A stretch of DNA of 10,752 bases, from NCBI GenBank assembly GCA_002314885.1, contig DCHT01000042.1, positions 1 through 10,752 on the forward strand. Direction: 5' to 3'. The first letter of the stretch is position 1. Each line of letters starts with the position of its first letter. Positions 1 through 7,801 of the stretch are shown here, piece by piece. Under the pieces are notes generated by a model. The model was not told the DNA's origin, searched no databases, and worked only from the letters and a program-made list of their open reading frames with translations. The translations under genes were made by a program, and so were the position numbers. The stretch is from Bacteroidales bacterium UBA1745. Lineage in GTDB: Bacteria > Bacteroidota > Bacteroidia > Bacteroidales > UBA932.

Positions 1-1085
1 TCAGGGCATACGCCTCCTGGAACTACAGTTACACCAACTATCGCGACAGTTCGAAGATATATTCCTATCCATTGAACGATCACTATAGGCAGAATATAGC
101 AACAATCTCAGCCACAGCCGAATACACTCCGCTGAAAGGTCTTGCGATTGCACTTGCGGAAGACCTCACGCTCGGTCATCTCCTAAGCGATATTGCCCAA
201 TGTCCGAACCCTACCAGGCTGCAGACTCTGACCGCCCTGTCGGCAAGATATACCATAAAGGACTTCACGGCCACCGGATCCCTCACCGGACGCTGGATGA
301 AGGACTACGTGCAGGACAATAACCCTCCTGCAGCCCTTTGGCGCCTCTCCCCGGCCCTTTCGATGAGCTATAAGCTGCCCAAAGGCTTCAGGATCAGGGC
401 CAGCCTCAGGGACGGCTACCGTGTACCGACCTTCAACGATCTCTATTGGACCAGAATAGGCAACCGGAGTCTGCGCCCTGAGAAGGCCTTCCAAAGCAAT
501 CTGGGCCTCAGCTGGAGCGGCAGCGCAAGCAACGGATTCAGTGCAAGCGTTACTTTAGATGGTTTTTGCAACAAAGTGAAGGACAAGATAGTAGCAACCC
601 CTACCCTTTTCGTCTGGAGGATGCACAACCTGGGTTCCGCCCTTATGGCCGGGGCCGAACTCTGCGGCGAGGCACATTGGAAAGTTCATCCTGACGTGAC
701 CCTCCACGCCGCCGCCAATTACAGTTATATGTACGCGGTGGACACCTCCGATCCCGAGGCCGGCAACTACCTCGATCAGATACGTTACACCCCGCGAAAC
801 AGCGGAAACGGCCATTTCAGCCTCGAAACCAGCTGGTTCACCCTCAGTTACCTGCTCAATGCGGTAGGCGAACGCTGGTTCGGAGACGAGAACGCCGAAT
901 ACAACTATATGGAACCCTACTGGGACCACGGCATCAGCCTCAGCCACGAGTTCAGCTTCGCCTCCGACCTGCGCCTCAAGCTGGGCGTAGAGGGCCTCAA
1001 CCTGGGCGGAAAGAACTATGAAATAGTGCGCTCCTACCCTATGCCGGGAAGGCAGTTCCGCCTTACTTTGAAACTTACATATTAA
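1..1085 (+). CDS. TonB-dependent outer-membrane receptor, BtuB-like, C-terminal part (5' truncated by window)
   Basis: The reading frame is open from base 3 to the TAA at 1083-1085, giving about 360 residues with no start inside the window; the TTG at 72 is only an internal Leu codon. It is the C-terminal part of a TonB-dependent receptor barrel: alternating amphipathic strands rich in Tyr, Trp and Ser, and the family hallmark GYRVPTFNDLYW followed by GNRSLRPEKAFQ, which matches the 'PTFNDLYY..GNP.LKPE' segment of BtuB-like receptors. It ends in FRLTLKLTY, a final strand with a terminal aromatic residue as used for BAM-dependent insertion. The N-terminal plug and TonB box lie upstream of the window. 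Such receptors import large scarce ligands across the outer membrane using TonB energy. The beta-propeller lipoprotein 23 nt downstream favours cobalamin or another corrinoid as ligand; a siderophore or haem cannot be excluded. The family is sure, the ligand is an inference. Confidence 0.9.
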   Translation, partial: RAYASWNYSYTNYRDSSKIYSYPLNDHYRQNIATISATAEYTPLKGLAIALAEDLTLGHLLSDIAQCPNPTRLQTLTALSARYTIKDFTATGSLTGRWMKDYVQDNNPPAALWRLSPALSMSYKLPKGFRIRASLRDGYRVPTFNDLYWTRIGNRSLRPEKAFQSNLGLSWSGSASNGFSASVTLDGFCNKVKDKIVATPTLFVWRMHNLGSALMAGAELCGEAHWKVHPDVTLHAAANYSYMYAVDTSDPEAGNYLDQIRYTPRNSGNGHFSLETSWFTLSYLLNAVGERWFGDENAEYNYMEPYWDHGISLSHEFSFASDLRLKLGVEGLNLGGKNYEIVRSYPMPGRQFRLTLKLTY

Positions 1086-1108
1086 TTAACTCAATAATTC
1101 AAATTACA

Positions 1109-2137
1109 ATGAAGAACTTACTTAAATTCAGCGCATTAGCACTTGCATTGCTTTGCACATTCGCATCCTGCGAGAAAGATCCTAACGGCAATCATTCAGG
1201 AGAGGAAGGCGTCATCATCCTCTGCGAGGGAAGCTTCGGTCAGAACAACGCTACCCTCTACTACAACGGAGACACCCAGTTCAGCTTCAAGGACAAGAAC
1301 GGCTTCGCTCTCGGAGACACCGCCCAGGACATCATCAGGCTTTCCAAGGGCGGGTACTGCATCGCAGTGTACAACTCAAAGATCCTGTACTTCACCGACA
1401 AGAGCCTGAAGGTTACCAAGACCGTGAACCTGGAGGCTTCCCCACGTTGCCTCGCCGAGTATGACGGCTATGTGTATGTCACCCTTTATGAGGGAATGCT
1501 CGCGAAAGTCGCCAAAGACGGCAGCTTCACCACAATAAATGTAGGTCCAAACCCTGAGGGCGTGGCCATCCGTGGAGGCTATGCCTATGTTGCTAACTCA
1601 GGCGGTCTCGTCCAGGATGCGGACAAGAATTACATCTACAACAACACTGTCAGCAAGGTCGACCTCAAGACCTTCAAGGCAGTCAAGGAGATCACAGTCG
1701 GCCTCAACCCTGTCAACATTCTCACCGCCGGCAACTCAGTGTACGTGCAGCACGCCGGCAACTATTACACCGTTTCGGCTGGCGTGGAAGTCATCGACGC
1801 CGATGACAAGGTGGTAACCGTGGCAGGCCTGAACGGTGCCGACAGCTTCGCACTTGTGGGCGGGAACAGGATGTATGTCCTCTGCAAGGGATATGATGAG
1901 AGCTGGAACACCGTGGGCAATGTGATGCATCTCAACACCGAAAACAATGTGGTCTCAAGTACAGACCTGAAGGATCTGAAGAATGCCTATTCCATCAATG
2001 CCGGAAAGAGTTGCATCTATCTGGGCCGTTCCGACTACAAGAGTACAGGCAGCGTGGACATATATAGATTGGACGATACATTCGTCGGCACTTACTCCGC
2101 TATGGGACTCAACCCTAGAAAGGTTCTGGAACTGTAA
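1109..2137 (+). CDS. Surface lipoprotein with YncE/YVTN-like beta-propeller, BtuG-like
   Basis: The 342-residue protein begins with a lipoprotein signal peptide (MKNLLKFSALALALLCTFAS) and a lipid-acceptor Cys at residue 21. The acidic/lysine stretch after it (CEKD) resembles the export signal that sends Bacteroidota lipoproteins to the cell surface. The rest is beta-propeller-like, with recurring blade elements: SPRCLAEYDGYVYVTLY (111-127), GPNPEGVAIRGGYAYVAN (146-163), GLNPVNILTAGNSVYVQ (198-214) and GLNPRKVLEL at the end. The G-x-N-P turns followed by a 'YAYV' strand are typical of YncE/YVTN propellers (DUF5074-like). In Bacteroides, BtuG is such a propeller lipoprotein; it caps BtuB and binds B12 very tightly. 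Position directly after a BtuB-like receptor (23 nt, AT-rich, no clear Shine-Dalgarno) supports the same role here. Seen: signal, Cys, repeats, neighbour. Inferred: corrinoid binding. Other receptor-partner propellers would look similar. Confidence 0.8.
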   Translation: MKNLLKFSALALALLCTFASCEKDPNGNHSGEEGVIILCEGSFGQNNATLYYNGDTQFSFKDKNGFALGDTAQDIIRLSKGGYCIAVYNSKILYFTDKSLKVTKTVNLEASPRCLAEYDGYVYVTLYEGMLAKVAKDGSFTTINVGPNPEGVAIRGGYAYVANSGGLVQDADKNYIYNNTVSKVDLKTFKAVKEITVGLNPVNILTAGNSVYVQHAGNYYTVSAGVEVIDADDKVVTVAGLNGADSFALVGGNRMYVLCKGYDESWNTVGNVMHLNTENNVVSSTDLKDLKNAYSINAGKSCIYLGRSDYKSTGSVDIYRLDDTFVGTYSAMGLNPRKVLEL

Positions 2138-2160
2138 GATTTCACATTTTCCGGCTTTTT

Positions 2161-2174
2161 TCGCATATTTGCGA
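2161..2174 (+). repeat. Small inverted repeat just before the nhaC start
   Basis: TCGCA (2161-2165) and TGCGA (2170-2174) form a perfect 5-bp stem with a TATT loop, ending one base before the nhaC ATG at 2176. A run of six T (2156-2161) precedes it, so it lacks the stem-then-T-run order of an intrinsic terminator. If folded in mRNA it would sit at the ribosome-binding region and could modulate nhaC translation. A stem this short can arise by chance. Confidence 0.25.
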
Positions 2175-2175
2175 T

Positions 2176-3468
2176 ATGGAGTCAGATAAGATAAGCACCA
2201 AGCAGGGATGGCTGGCTCTCAGCCCCCTGCTTGTTTTTCTAACAGTCTACCTTGTGTCGTCTGCGGTTGCATCCGAATTCGGCAAGGTACCGGTTTCGAT
2301 GGCCTTCCTCGTGGCGGCCGTCTATGCCATAATTACGACCAAGGGCAAACTCTCCGAGAAGATCGCGCGCTTCAGCGAAGGCGCAGGAGACCGCAATATC
2401 CTCGTGATGATATGGATATTCATCCTGGCCGGAGTTTTCGCCGGTACGGCCAAGGAAATGGGCGCAATCGACGCCACAGTGGCTGCCACGCTCCACATCG
2501 TACCGACCAAATTGATTTTTGCGGGCCTTTTCCTGGCTTCCTGCTTCATTTCGATGTCGGTTGGCACAAGTGTAGGCACCATAGCTGCATTGGTCCCTAT
2601 CGCCACGGAAATGGCCCCTAATTGCGGAGTCAGCATTCCTTATATGGCCGCGATCGTCGTGGGCGGCGCATTCTTCGGAGACAATCTCTCCTTCATATCC
2701 GACACGACCATAGCCGCGACCAAGGTGATGGGCTGCGAAATGCGCGACAAGTTCAGGGCAAACATACTGATCATACTGCCCGCCGTCATAATAGTCACGG
2801 CGATCTATATCTTCCAGGGATGGCAGGCGACCGTGACCAGCACCGGCGACCTGTCCCAGTGGTACAAGGTACTCCCCTACCTGCTCGTGATCATACTTGC
2901 CCTCTGCGGCATCGACGTTATGATAGTCCTGGCGACAGGCATAGCCGCAACCGCGATAATGGGCTTCTGCTGCGGCGGCTTCGGATGGACGGACTGGCTT
3001 TCATCGGCCGGCAACGGCATTGCAGGTATGAGCGACCTCATCATAGTCACATTGCTCGCAGGCGGCCTTATGGGCCTCATACGCCACAACGGCGGCCTCA
3101 CATTCCTCATCGACAGACTCACCCGCAGGGCCAACAGCAAGCGCAAGGCTCAGTTCAGCATCGCGGGCCTGGTCTGCCTGGCCGACCTCTGCACGGCCAA
3201 CAACACCATCGCAATCATCACCACGGGCAGCATCGCCCGCGAAATCTCCGACCGTTTCGGCCTGGACCCACGCAAGACGGCCAGCATCCTGGACACATTC
3301 TCCTGCCTGGTACAGGGCCTTATACCGTACGGAGCCCAGCTGCTCATCGCAGCCGGGCTCGCGGGAATCTCATCCGCATCCATCATTCCCCATCTGTACT
3401 ATCCTTTCCTGATGGGAGGATGCGCTGTTCTGTCTATTGTCTTTCGCTTTCCGAAGCGCTACAATTAG
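2176..3468 (+). CDS. nhaC: NhaC-family Na+/H+ antiporter
   Basis: The 430-residue protein is a polytopic inner-membrane protein with about ten or more hydrophobic segments, the usual size for the NhaC family (PF03553). Two family signatures are clear: GTSVGTIAALVPIA at 130-143 (family 'GTSWGT...P') and GGAFFGDNLSFISDTTIAA at 163-181, the conserved 'GD..SPISDTT' segment with Asp169 and Asp176 in the transport path. These proteins exchange cytoplasmic Na+ (or a Na+-coupled organic anion, as in the MleN branch) for external H+, aiding pH and sodium balance. The ATG at 2176 is the natural start, leaving 38 nt to the upstream lipoprotein stop, so co-transcription with the receptor pair is possible though no functional link is obvious. 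No good promoter was found in the gap. Its TAG stop overlaps the convergent potD stop. The exact ion pair cannot be told from sequence. Confidence 0.88.
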   Translation: MESDKISTKQGWLALSPLLVFLTVYLVSSAVASEFGKVPVSMAFLVAAVYAIITTKGKLSEKIARFSEGAGDRNILVMIWIFILAGVFAGTAKEMGAIDATVAATLHIVPTKLIFAGLFLASCFISMSVGTSVGTIAALVPIATEMAPNCGVSIPYMAAIVVGGAFFGDNLSFISDTTIAATKVMGCEMRDKFRANILIILPAVIIVTAIYIFQGWQATVTSTGDLSQWYKVLPYLLVIILALCGIDVMIVLATGIAATAIMGFCCGGFGWTDWLSSAGNGIAGMSDLIIVTLLAGGLMGLIRHNGGLTFLIDRLTRRANSKRKAQFSIAGLVCLADLCTANNTIAIITTGSIAREISDRFGLDPRKTASILDTFSCLVQGLIPYGAQLLIAAGLAGISSASIIPHLYYPFLMGGCAVLSIVFRFPKRYN

Positions 3469-3476
3469 CGGCGCTT
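3454..3476. terminator. Inverted repeat at the convergent nhaC/potD stops, possible bidirectional terminator or end structure
   Basis: AAGCGC (3454-3459) and GCGCTT (3471-3476) are perfect inverse complements around an 11-nt loop, and the loop holds both overlapping stop codons (TTAG at 3465-3468). A transcript from either side can form the hairpin. Neither side has a run of T after the stem, so a classic intrinsic terminator is not shown; it may stabilise 3' ends or help separate convergent transcripts. There is no non-coding space here, so any termination must occur at or inside coding sequence. Confidence 0.35.
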
Positions 3477-4772
3477 TCCACCGCGCTTGCGGCTGTTCTT
3501 CTTCCTGCTGCTGAATACTGCGGCAGCAGCGATCGCAACCACTACAAGGCCGATGATGATGTAGGTGGAAACGCCTGCCTTGCTTCCCTTCACCTCCTGC
3601 CACATAGAGAGCAGGTCCTCGGTCCTCTCGCCCCAGTCGTGCTCGAGAGCGCAGCGCTCGATGACTGACTGGTCAGGATAGAGGATAGGGTCAACGCACA
3701 CTGCAGAAGCCTCCTCGCCGAAGAAGTAGGAGAGGTTCACAGGGGCGAAAGTGCTGTCGATCTGGCTTTCGAGCACCTCCATTGCACCGCAGGATGCGAT
3801 GTAGCCGGTCTCCTCCATATTGCGGATGGCGATGTCTGGACGGCACATAAAGTCGATGAAGTAGGTGGCAGCCTTGCGGTTTACGGAATACTTAGGGATC
3901 ACCCAGCCGTCGAACCATACGGTGGAACCTTCCTCAGGAACCACGTAGTCGAGGTTCACGCCCACAGCAGCTGCCTCTTCGATGGCCCATACTGCGTCAC
4001 CGCTCCAGTTGAGGGAGATATATGCGCGGTTCTTGGTCATCTGCTCCTTGCCGAGGTCAGCCTCGAAGCCGCAGACGCCTGGCTTGGCTTCCATAAGGAA
4101 AGCCTTCACAGCCTCGATTGACTCAGGGCTGGAATCCATCATAAGGTCCTGGAGAGTGACGGTACCGTTCTTGAGTTCCTCCTGCTTGAGGTAGATGAGG
4201 ACAGGGCCGTAAACGTCGCGTGGAGCGTCCTTGATGAGGATCTTGCCTGCGAACTTAGGGTTGCGGACCACATTCCAGGTGCTGGCCTCTTCCTTAGTTA
4301 CGAACTCAGTGTTGTAGATGATGCCGGTGGTGCCCCACATATAGGCTACTGAGTAGTCGTTCGCGTCAACGTCAGGGTTGATGCTGCGGAACATCTTGGT
4401 CATATATGGGGAACGGTTGGCCGCGATGTAGTTGATGGAATCAGGGAGTGCGGCGAAATCGAGCGGAAGGAGGAGGTCCTCGTTGAGCATACGCTCGATG
4501 ATGTAGTCAGAAGGACATACCACGTCGTAGTCCTCGTGGCCCTTCTCGATCTTAGAGAGCATAGCCTCGTTCACGTCGAAGGTCATATACTTGACCTCGA
4601 TGGTCTCGCCTGTCTGTGCCTTGTACCAAGCCTCGAAGTCAGCGATTACGCCCTCTGCGATGTAAGAGGACCAGTTGTAGACCTTGAGGACGTCCTTCCT
4701 GTCGGCAGCGCCGAGGGAAATGGAAGAGATGAGGGTTGCAGCAACTGCGGCTGCAGCGAAGAATTTCTTCAT
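3465..4772 (-). CDS. potD: Polyamine (spermidine/putrescine) ABC transporter substrate-binding protein with C-terminal membrane anchor
   Basis: The 435-residue protein binds polyamine in the periplasm and delivers it to PotBC. It has an N-terminal signal peptide (MKKFFAAAAVAATLISSISLGAA) without a lipobox Cys, so signal peptidase I processing is expected. PotD signatures are present: VYNWSSYI (31-38), DYDVVCPSDYII (81-92), WGTTGIIYN (146-154), WSGDA (256-260) and VWFDGW (285-290). By comparison with E. coli PotD, Trp34, Tyr37, Ser88, Tyr90, Trp256, Trp286 and Asp288 would build the ligand pocket, with Asp182/Asp186 as further acidic ligands. It is longer than E. coli PotD (348 aa). Part of the excess is a C-terminal tail: a hydrophobic helix at about 402-420, then 9 Lys/Arg in the last 13 residues. 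This implies tethering to the inner membrane by the C-terminus. It is the last gene of the operon, 15 nt after potC. Putrescine versus spermidine preference is not decided. Confidence 0.93.
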   Translation of the reverse strand: MKKFFAAAAVAATLISSISLGAADRKDVLKVYNWSSYIAEGVIADFEAWYKAQTGETIEVKYMTFDVNEAMLSKIEKGHEDYDVVCPSDYIIERMLNEDLLLPLDFAALPDSINYIAANRSPYMTKMFRSINPDVDANDYSVAYMWGTTGIIYNTEFVTKEEASTWNVVRNPKFAGKILIKDAPRDVYGPVLIYLKQEELKNGTVTLQDLMMDSSPESIEAVKAFLMEAKPGVCGFEADLGKEQMTKNRAYISLNWSGDAVWAIEEAAAVGVNLDYVVPEEGSTVWFDGWVIPKYSVNRKAATYFIDFMCRPDIAIRNMEETGYIASCGAMEVLESQIDSTFAPVNLSYFFGEEASAVCVDPILYPDQSVIERCALEHDWGERTEDLLSMWQEVKGSKAGVSTYIIIGLVVVAIAAAAVFSSRKKNSRKRGGKRR

Positions 4773-4787
4773 TTCAGATGTGTGGGT

Positions 4788-5621
4788 TTATGAATTAGCT
4801 GTTTTGGTTTTCTTGAATGTACGGTAGTTCACCAGCAGGAGCACTACCAGGATGAGCAGGAATATGATGGTCATCATAGGCCTGAGCTCAGGGGTGAGGC
4901 CGCCCTTTCGGGCATCCGCGTAGATATAGGTGGACAGGGTGTCCAGACCTGAACTGCCGGCGGTGAAGTAGGTCACGGCGAAGTCGTCGAGACTCATAGT
5001 GAACGAAAGGATGAAGCCCGAGAGCATTCCCGGCCAGAGCTGAGGTATCATCACCTTGCGGAGGGCCTGGGAAGGAGTTGCGCCCAGGTCGAGCGCCGCC
5101 TCGTAGATGTTAGGGTTCATCTGAGAGAGCTTAGGAAGCACGTTCAGGACCACGTAAGGCGTACAGAAGGTGATATGGGACAGTATCACGGTGACATAGC
5201 CCTTGCTGATGTGCAGGAACACGAAGAGCAGGAAGAGGGACACACCGGTAATGATGTCCGGGTTGAGCATAGGGATGTTGTTCATAAACTGCACTGCGGC
5301 CTTCTGGCGGGTCTTCATATTGTAGATGCCGATTGCAGCCAGGGTGCCGAGCATCACAGAGAACGCAGATGCGATCAATGCGATGAGGAGAGTGTTCTCC
5401 AGTGCGGTCACGAGCGATCCGACCTTCTCAGGACTGGAGCCGCCCACAACTTCGGCCGCACCGCCCGTGAAGAGCGACTTGTAGAGGTCGAAGGTGAATC
5501 CGGTCCAGTTGCCCATTGACTTCGCAGTCGTGAAGGAATAGATGGCAATGAACACTATAGGTGCATAAAGGAGCACCAGGACGAATCCCAGATAGGATTT
5601 TGCGAGTATCTTCTTCATCAT
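4788..5621 (-). CDS. potC: Polyamine ABC transporter permease PotC
   Basis: The 277-residue inner-membrane permease has about six hydrophobic helices (first at about 11-30, last at about 249-265) and the binding-protein-dependent transport fold. The EAA loop that docks onto the ATPase is clear: EAALDLGATPSQALRKVMIPQLWPG at about 174-198. The region LSFTMSLDDFAVTYFTAG (205-222) is a PotC-type signature. Length is close to E. coli PotC (264 aa). The start codon ATG at 5619-5621 overlaps the potB stop by one base (TGATG), which predicts translational coupling; a second ATG follows at once. An AAGGAGG lies 9 nt upstream inside the potB end. PotC pairs with PotB to form the membrane channel; PotA drives it and PotD supplies substrate. 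Confidence 0.95.
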   Translation of the reverse strand: MMKKILAKSYLGFVLVLLYAPIVFIAIYSFTTAKSMGNWTGFTFDLYKSLFTGGAAEVVGGSSPEKVGSLVTALENTLLIALIASAFSVMLGTLAAIGIYNMKTRQKAAVQFMNNIPMLNPDIITGVSLFLLFVFLHISKGYVTVILSHITFCTPYVVLNVLPKLSQMNPNIYEAALDLGATPSQALRKVMIPQLWPGMLSGFILSFTMSLDDFAVTYFTAGSSGLDTLSTYIYADARKGGLTPELRPMMTIIFLLILVVLLLVNYRTFKKTKTANS

Positions 5622-6394
5622 CAGATCAGTCCTCCTTCAGCTTCACCATCCTTCTTGGAAGAGAAGATGGTAGTTATACCTATAATGATGAGCATCACAA
5701 GCGCCAGAGCCGCTCCCTGGTTCCACATCATATTGTAGAACTGCTCCTGGATGACGGAGCCGAAGAGCTGGATGGTGTTGTTGGTGAGGATCTCGGACAC
5801 GGCGAAGGTGGAGACGGTCGGCATAAAGACCATCATCACGCCGCTGATGATGCCTGGCATCGAGAGCGGCAGGGTGACCTTCAGGAAGACCGTGGCAGGC
5901 TTTGCGCCCAGGTCGGCAGCCGCCTCGGCGTAGGACTTGTCCATCTTGTTGAGCACGTTGTAGATAGGATATATCATAAACGGCAGATAGTCGTATGCCA
6001 TACCGAAGAGGAGGGTTCCCTTTCCGAGCTGTATGCCGAAGGCGTTGAAGATCTCGGCAGTCGCCATAGTTCTCATAAGGGCGTTGATCCACATTGGAAG
6101 GATGAACAGGAGCGCCGTGACGGCTGATTTGTTCAGGTCCTTGTTGGAGAGGATCATTGCCACAGGATAGCCGATGGCAAGGCAGATGAGGGTGTTTTCG
6201 AGCGCCACCTCAAGCGAAACGAGGAATGAATTCAGGAACTTGGCGTCCGTGAAGAATCCCGCGATGTTCGAGAAGGTGAAGTGGCCGTTGCCGTCGGTCA
6301 TCGCATAGAAGGCGATGAGCAGCAGCGGCAGCACTACGAAGAGCACCATAAAGATTACATAGGGCAGGGCCCAGGTAGATCTCTTTCTGAACAT
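5621..6394 (-). CDS. potB: Polyamine ABC transporter permease PotB
   Basis: The 257-residue permease is the other half of the PotBC channel. It has a basic N-terminus (MFRKRSTW) followed by the first helix at about 9-30, further hydrophobic segments, and the EAA docking loop YAEAAADLGAKPATVFLKVTLP at about 155-176. Length is near that of E. coli PotB (275 aa). The preceding potA stop lies 3 nt upstream, and its own stop overlaps the potC start, so all three are surely one transcript. The C-terminal codons for Gly-Gly also create the ribosome-binding sequence of potC. Assignment as B rather than C rests on gene order and on the residues around the EAA loop. Confidence 0.94.
   Translation of the reverse strand: MFRKRSTWALPYVIFMVLFVVLPLLLIAFYAMTDGNGHFTFSNIAGFFTDAKFLNSFLVSLEVALENTLICLAIGYPVAMILSNKDLNKSAVTALLFILPMWINALMRTMATAEIFNAFGIQLGKGTLLFGMAYDYLPFMIYPIYNVLNKMDKSYAEAAADLGAKPATVFLKVTLPLSMPGIISGVMMVFMPTVSTFAVSEILTNNTIQLFGSVIQEQFYNMMWNQGAALALVMLIIIGITTIFSSKKDGEAEGGLI
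5631..5637 (-). promoter_or_regulatory. Shine-Dalgarno site of potC inside the potB end
   Basis: On the - strand AAGGAGG sits 9 nt before the potC ATG at 5621. A strong match to the 16S anti-SD is uncommon at Bacteroidota starts, where AT-rich leaders are the rule, and the other starts in this window lack one. It overlaps the Glu-Gly-Gly codons of potB, so it may be partly accidental; the spacing favours real use with the TGATG overlap. Confidence 0.5.
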
Positions 6395-6397
6395 CTT

Positions 6398-7792
6398 CTA
6401 CTCGCTGATTTTCGTGATCTTGATATCTTCCTTGTCGATGCGTATGCCCACGATGTCGTTCTTGTCCCAGACGTCGTTGGTGTCCACATAGACGTTGAAG
6501 CCGTATTCAGTCTTGATGGTGAGGTGCCAGTGGTTACCCTTGTAGAGCAGGAAGTCCACGTCGCCCTCGGTCACGCCCTCGTCGAGATTGTCCATAAGGT
6601 CAACCTTGTCGAATGCGACCTCGACCTTCACCTTGTCGCCCTTCTCGAGACCTTCCTGTGGGAGGCAGTCGAACTCGACGCCGAGGAACTCGACTGCGTC
6701 TTCGGCAGTCATTTCGCCCTCGAAGGTGTTGCAGGTGCGTTCCTTCTTCATAACCTGGATGTCGGAAGGCTTGATGAGCATACCGACCTCACTGCCTACT
6801 TCGAAGGCATTGTAGTCCTGGATCATCACCTCGTAGCCCTCGTTGGTCACGACGGTCATCTCGTAGTGCACGCCCTTGAAGATGCAGGTAGTCACCTTGC
6901 CGGTGAACTGGGCAGCCTCGAGGTTGTTCATAATGTATATGTCCTCAGGACGTACGACCACATCGACAGGGACATTCTCGCCGAAGCCCTCGTCCACGCA
7001 GTCGAACTCGTGGCCTATGAAGCGTACCTTGCGGTCGCAGATCATAGTTCCGTTCACGATATTGGACTCGCCGATGAAGTCAGCCACGAAGGAGTTTACA
7101 GGCTCGTTGTAGATGTCGGTAGGGGTGCCGATCTGCTGGATCTTGCCTTCGTTCATAACCACGATGGTGTCGGAGAGGGTCAGAGCCTCCTCCTGGTCGT
7201 GGGTTACATATATAAAGGTAATACCAAGCTTCTCGTGCATTTCCTTGAGCTCGATCTGCATATCCTTGCGCATCTTCAGGTCGAGAGCCGAGAGCGGCTC
7301 ATCGAGAAGAAGCACCTTAGGCTGGTTCACAAGTGCACGTGCGATGGCGATACGCTGCTGCTGGCCGCCTGAAAGGCTGCTCACGTCGCGGTCCTCGTAG
7401 TCGGACATAGACACGAGCTTGAGCACCTTCCTCACCCTCTGGTCGATCTCCTCTTTCGGAGTCTTCTTGAGCTTGAGGCCGAAGGCCACGTTGTCATACA
7501 CGTCCAGATGCGGGAAAAGCGCATATTTCTGGAACACGGTGTTGAGCGGACGCTTGTGAGGCGGAACCTGGGAAATATCCTTGCCCTCGAGCAGGATGGT
7601 ACCCTCGTCGACAGGCGTGAAGCCTGCGATCATACGGAGCATCGTGGTCTTGCCGCAGCCTGAAGGGCCGAGCAGGGTGATGAACTCCCCTTTCTTGATG
7701 TAAAGATTGATATCATTAAGCACTGTCTTGTCTCCGAATGACTTGGAGATGTGCTGAATGTCGATAATGACGTCCTTAGGATCAACTTTCAT
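6398..7792 (-). CDS. potA: Polyamine ABC transporter ATPase PotA with duplicated C-terminal module
   Basis: The 464-residue ATPase powers polyamine uptake from the cytoplasmic face. All ABC motifs are intact: Walker A GPSGCGKTT (42-50), Q-loop FQKYALFPH (87-95), signature LSGGQQQR (140-147), Walker B VLLLDEP (160-166, catalytic Glu165), D-loop SALD (168-171) and switch His198 in VTHDQEEA. After the nucleotide-binding domain, E. coli PotA (378 aa) has one regulatory TOBE-type region. Here two similar modules follow one another: about 256-348 and 367-459, each starting with an F-[IL]-G-x-E-F-D-C motif and ending in an acidic 'D-I' strand. The extra length is therefore an internal duplication. 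The start ATG at 7792 lies 9 nt after the stop of the porin-like gene, so the gene is inside the operon rather than its first member. Confidence 0.95.
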   Translation of the reverse strand: MKVDPKDVIIDIQHISKSFGDKTVLNDINLYIKKGEFITLLGPSGCGKTTMLRMIAGFTPVDEGTILLEGKDISQVPPHKRPLNTVFQKYALFPHLDVYDNVAFGLKLKKTPKEEIDQRVRKVLKLVSMSDYEDRDVSSLSGGQQQRIAIARALVNQPKVLLLDEPLSALDLKMRKDMQIELKEMHEKLGITFIYVTHDQEEALTLSDTIVVMNEGKIQQIGTPTDIYNEPVNSFVADFIGESNIVNGTMICDRKVRFIGHEFDCVDEGFGENVPVDVVVRPEDIYIMNNLEAAQFTGKVTTCIFKGVHYEMTVVTNEGYEVMIQDYNAFEVGSEVGMLIKPSDIQVMKKERTCNTFEGEMTAEDAVEFLGVEFDCLPQEGLEKGDKVKVEVAFDKVDLMDNLDEGVTEGDVDFLLYKGNHWHLTIKTEYGFNVYVDTNDVWDKNDIVGIRIDKEDIKITKISE

Positions 7793-7801
7793 TACCTTAT
7801 G

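Noticed and set aside
2164..2171. CATATTTG before nhaC as a possible -7 promoter box
   Set aside because: One mismatch in the key TA, no TTTG at the right distance upstream, and the start would fall on the ATG itself; the 38-nt gap is better read as intra-operon.
3505..3529. CTGCTGC ... GCAGCAG inverted repeat near the potD end
   Set aside because: It lies in the codons of the Ala-rich membrane helix and basic tail of PotD, where repeated GCA/GCAG codons explain it; there is no T-run.
2622..3668. Long + strand frame overlapping nhaC and the potD end
   Set aside because: It is rich in Arg, His, Pro and Gln, typical of an off-frame translation of a GC-rich membrane protein; nhaC in the other frame has clear family motifs.
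6281..7372. Long + strand open frame of 363 codons antisense to potA and potB
   Set aside because: It is the mirror of highly conserved potA codons, is rich in His, Val, Asp and Glu with low complexity as expected of a shadow frame, and has no recognisable domain or start signal.
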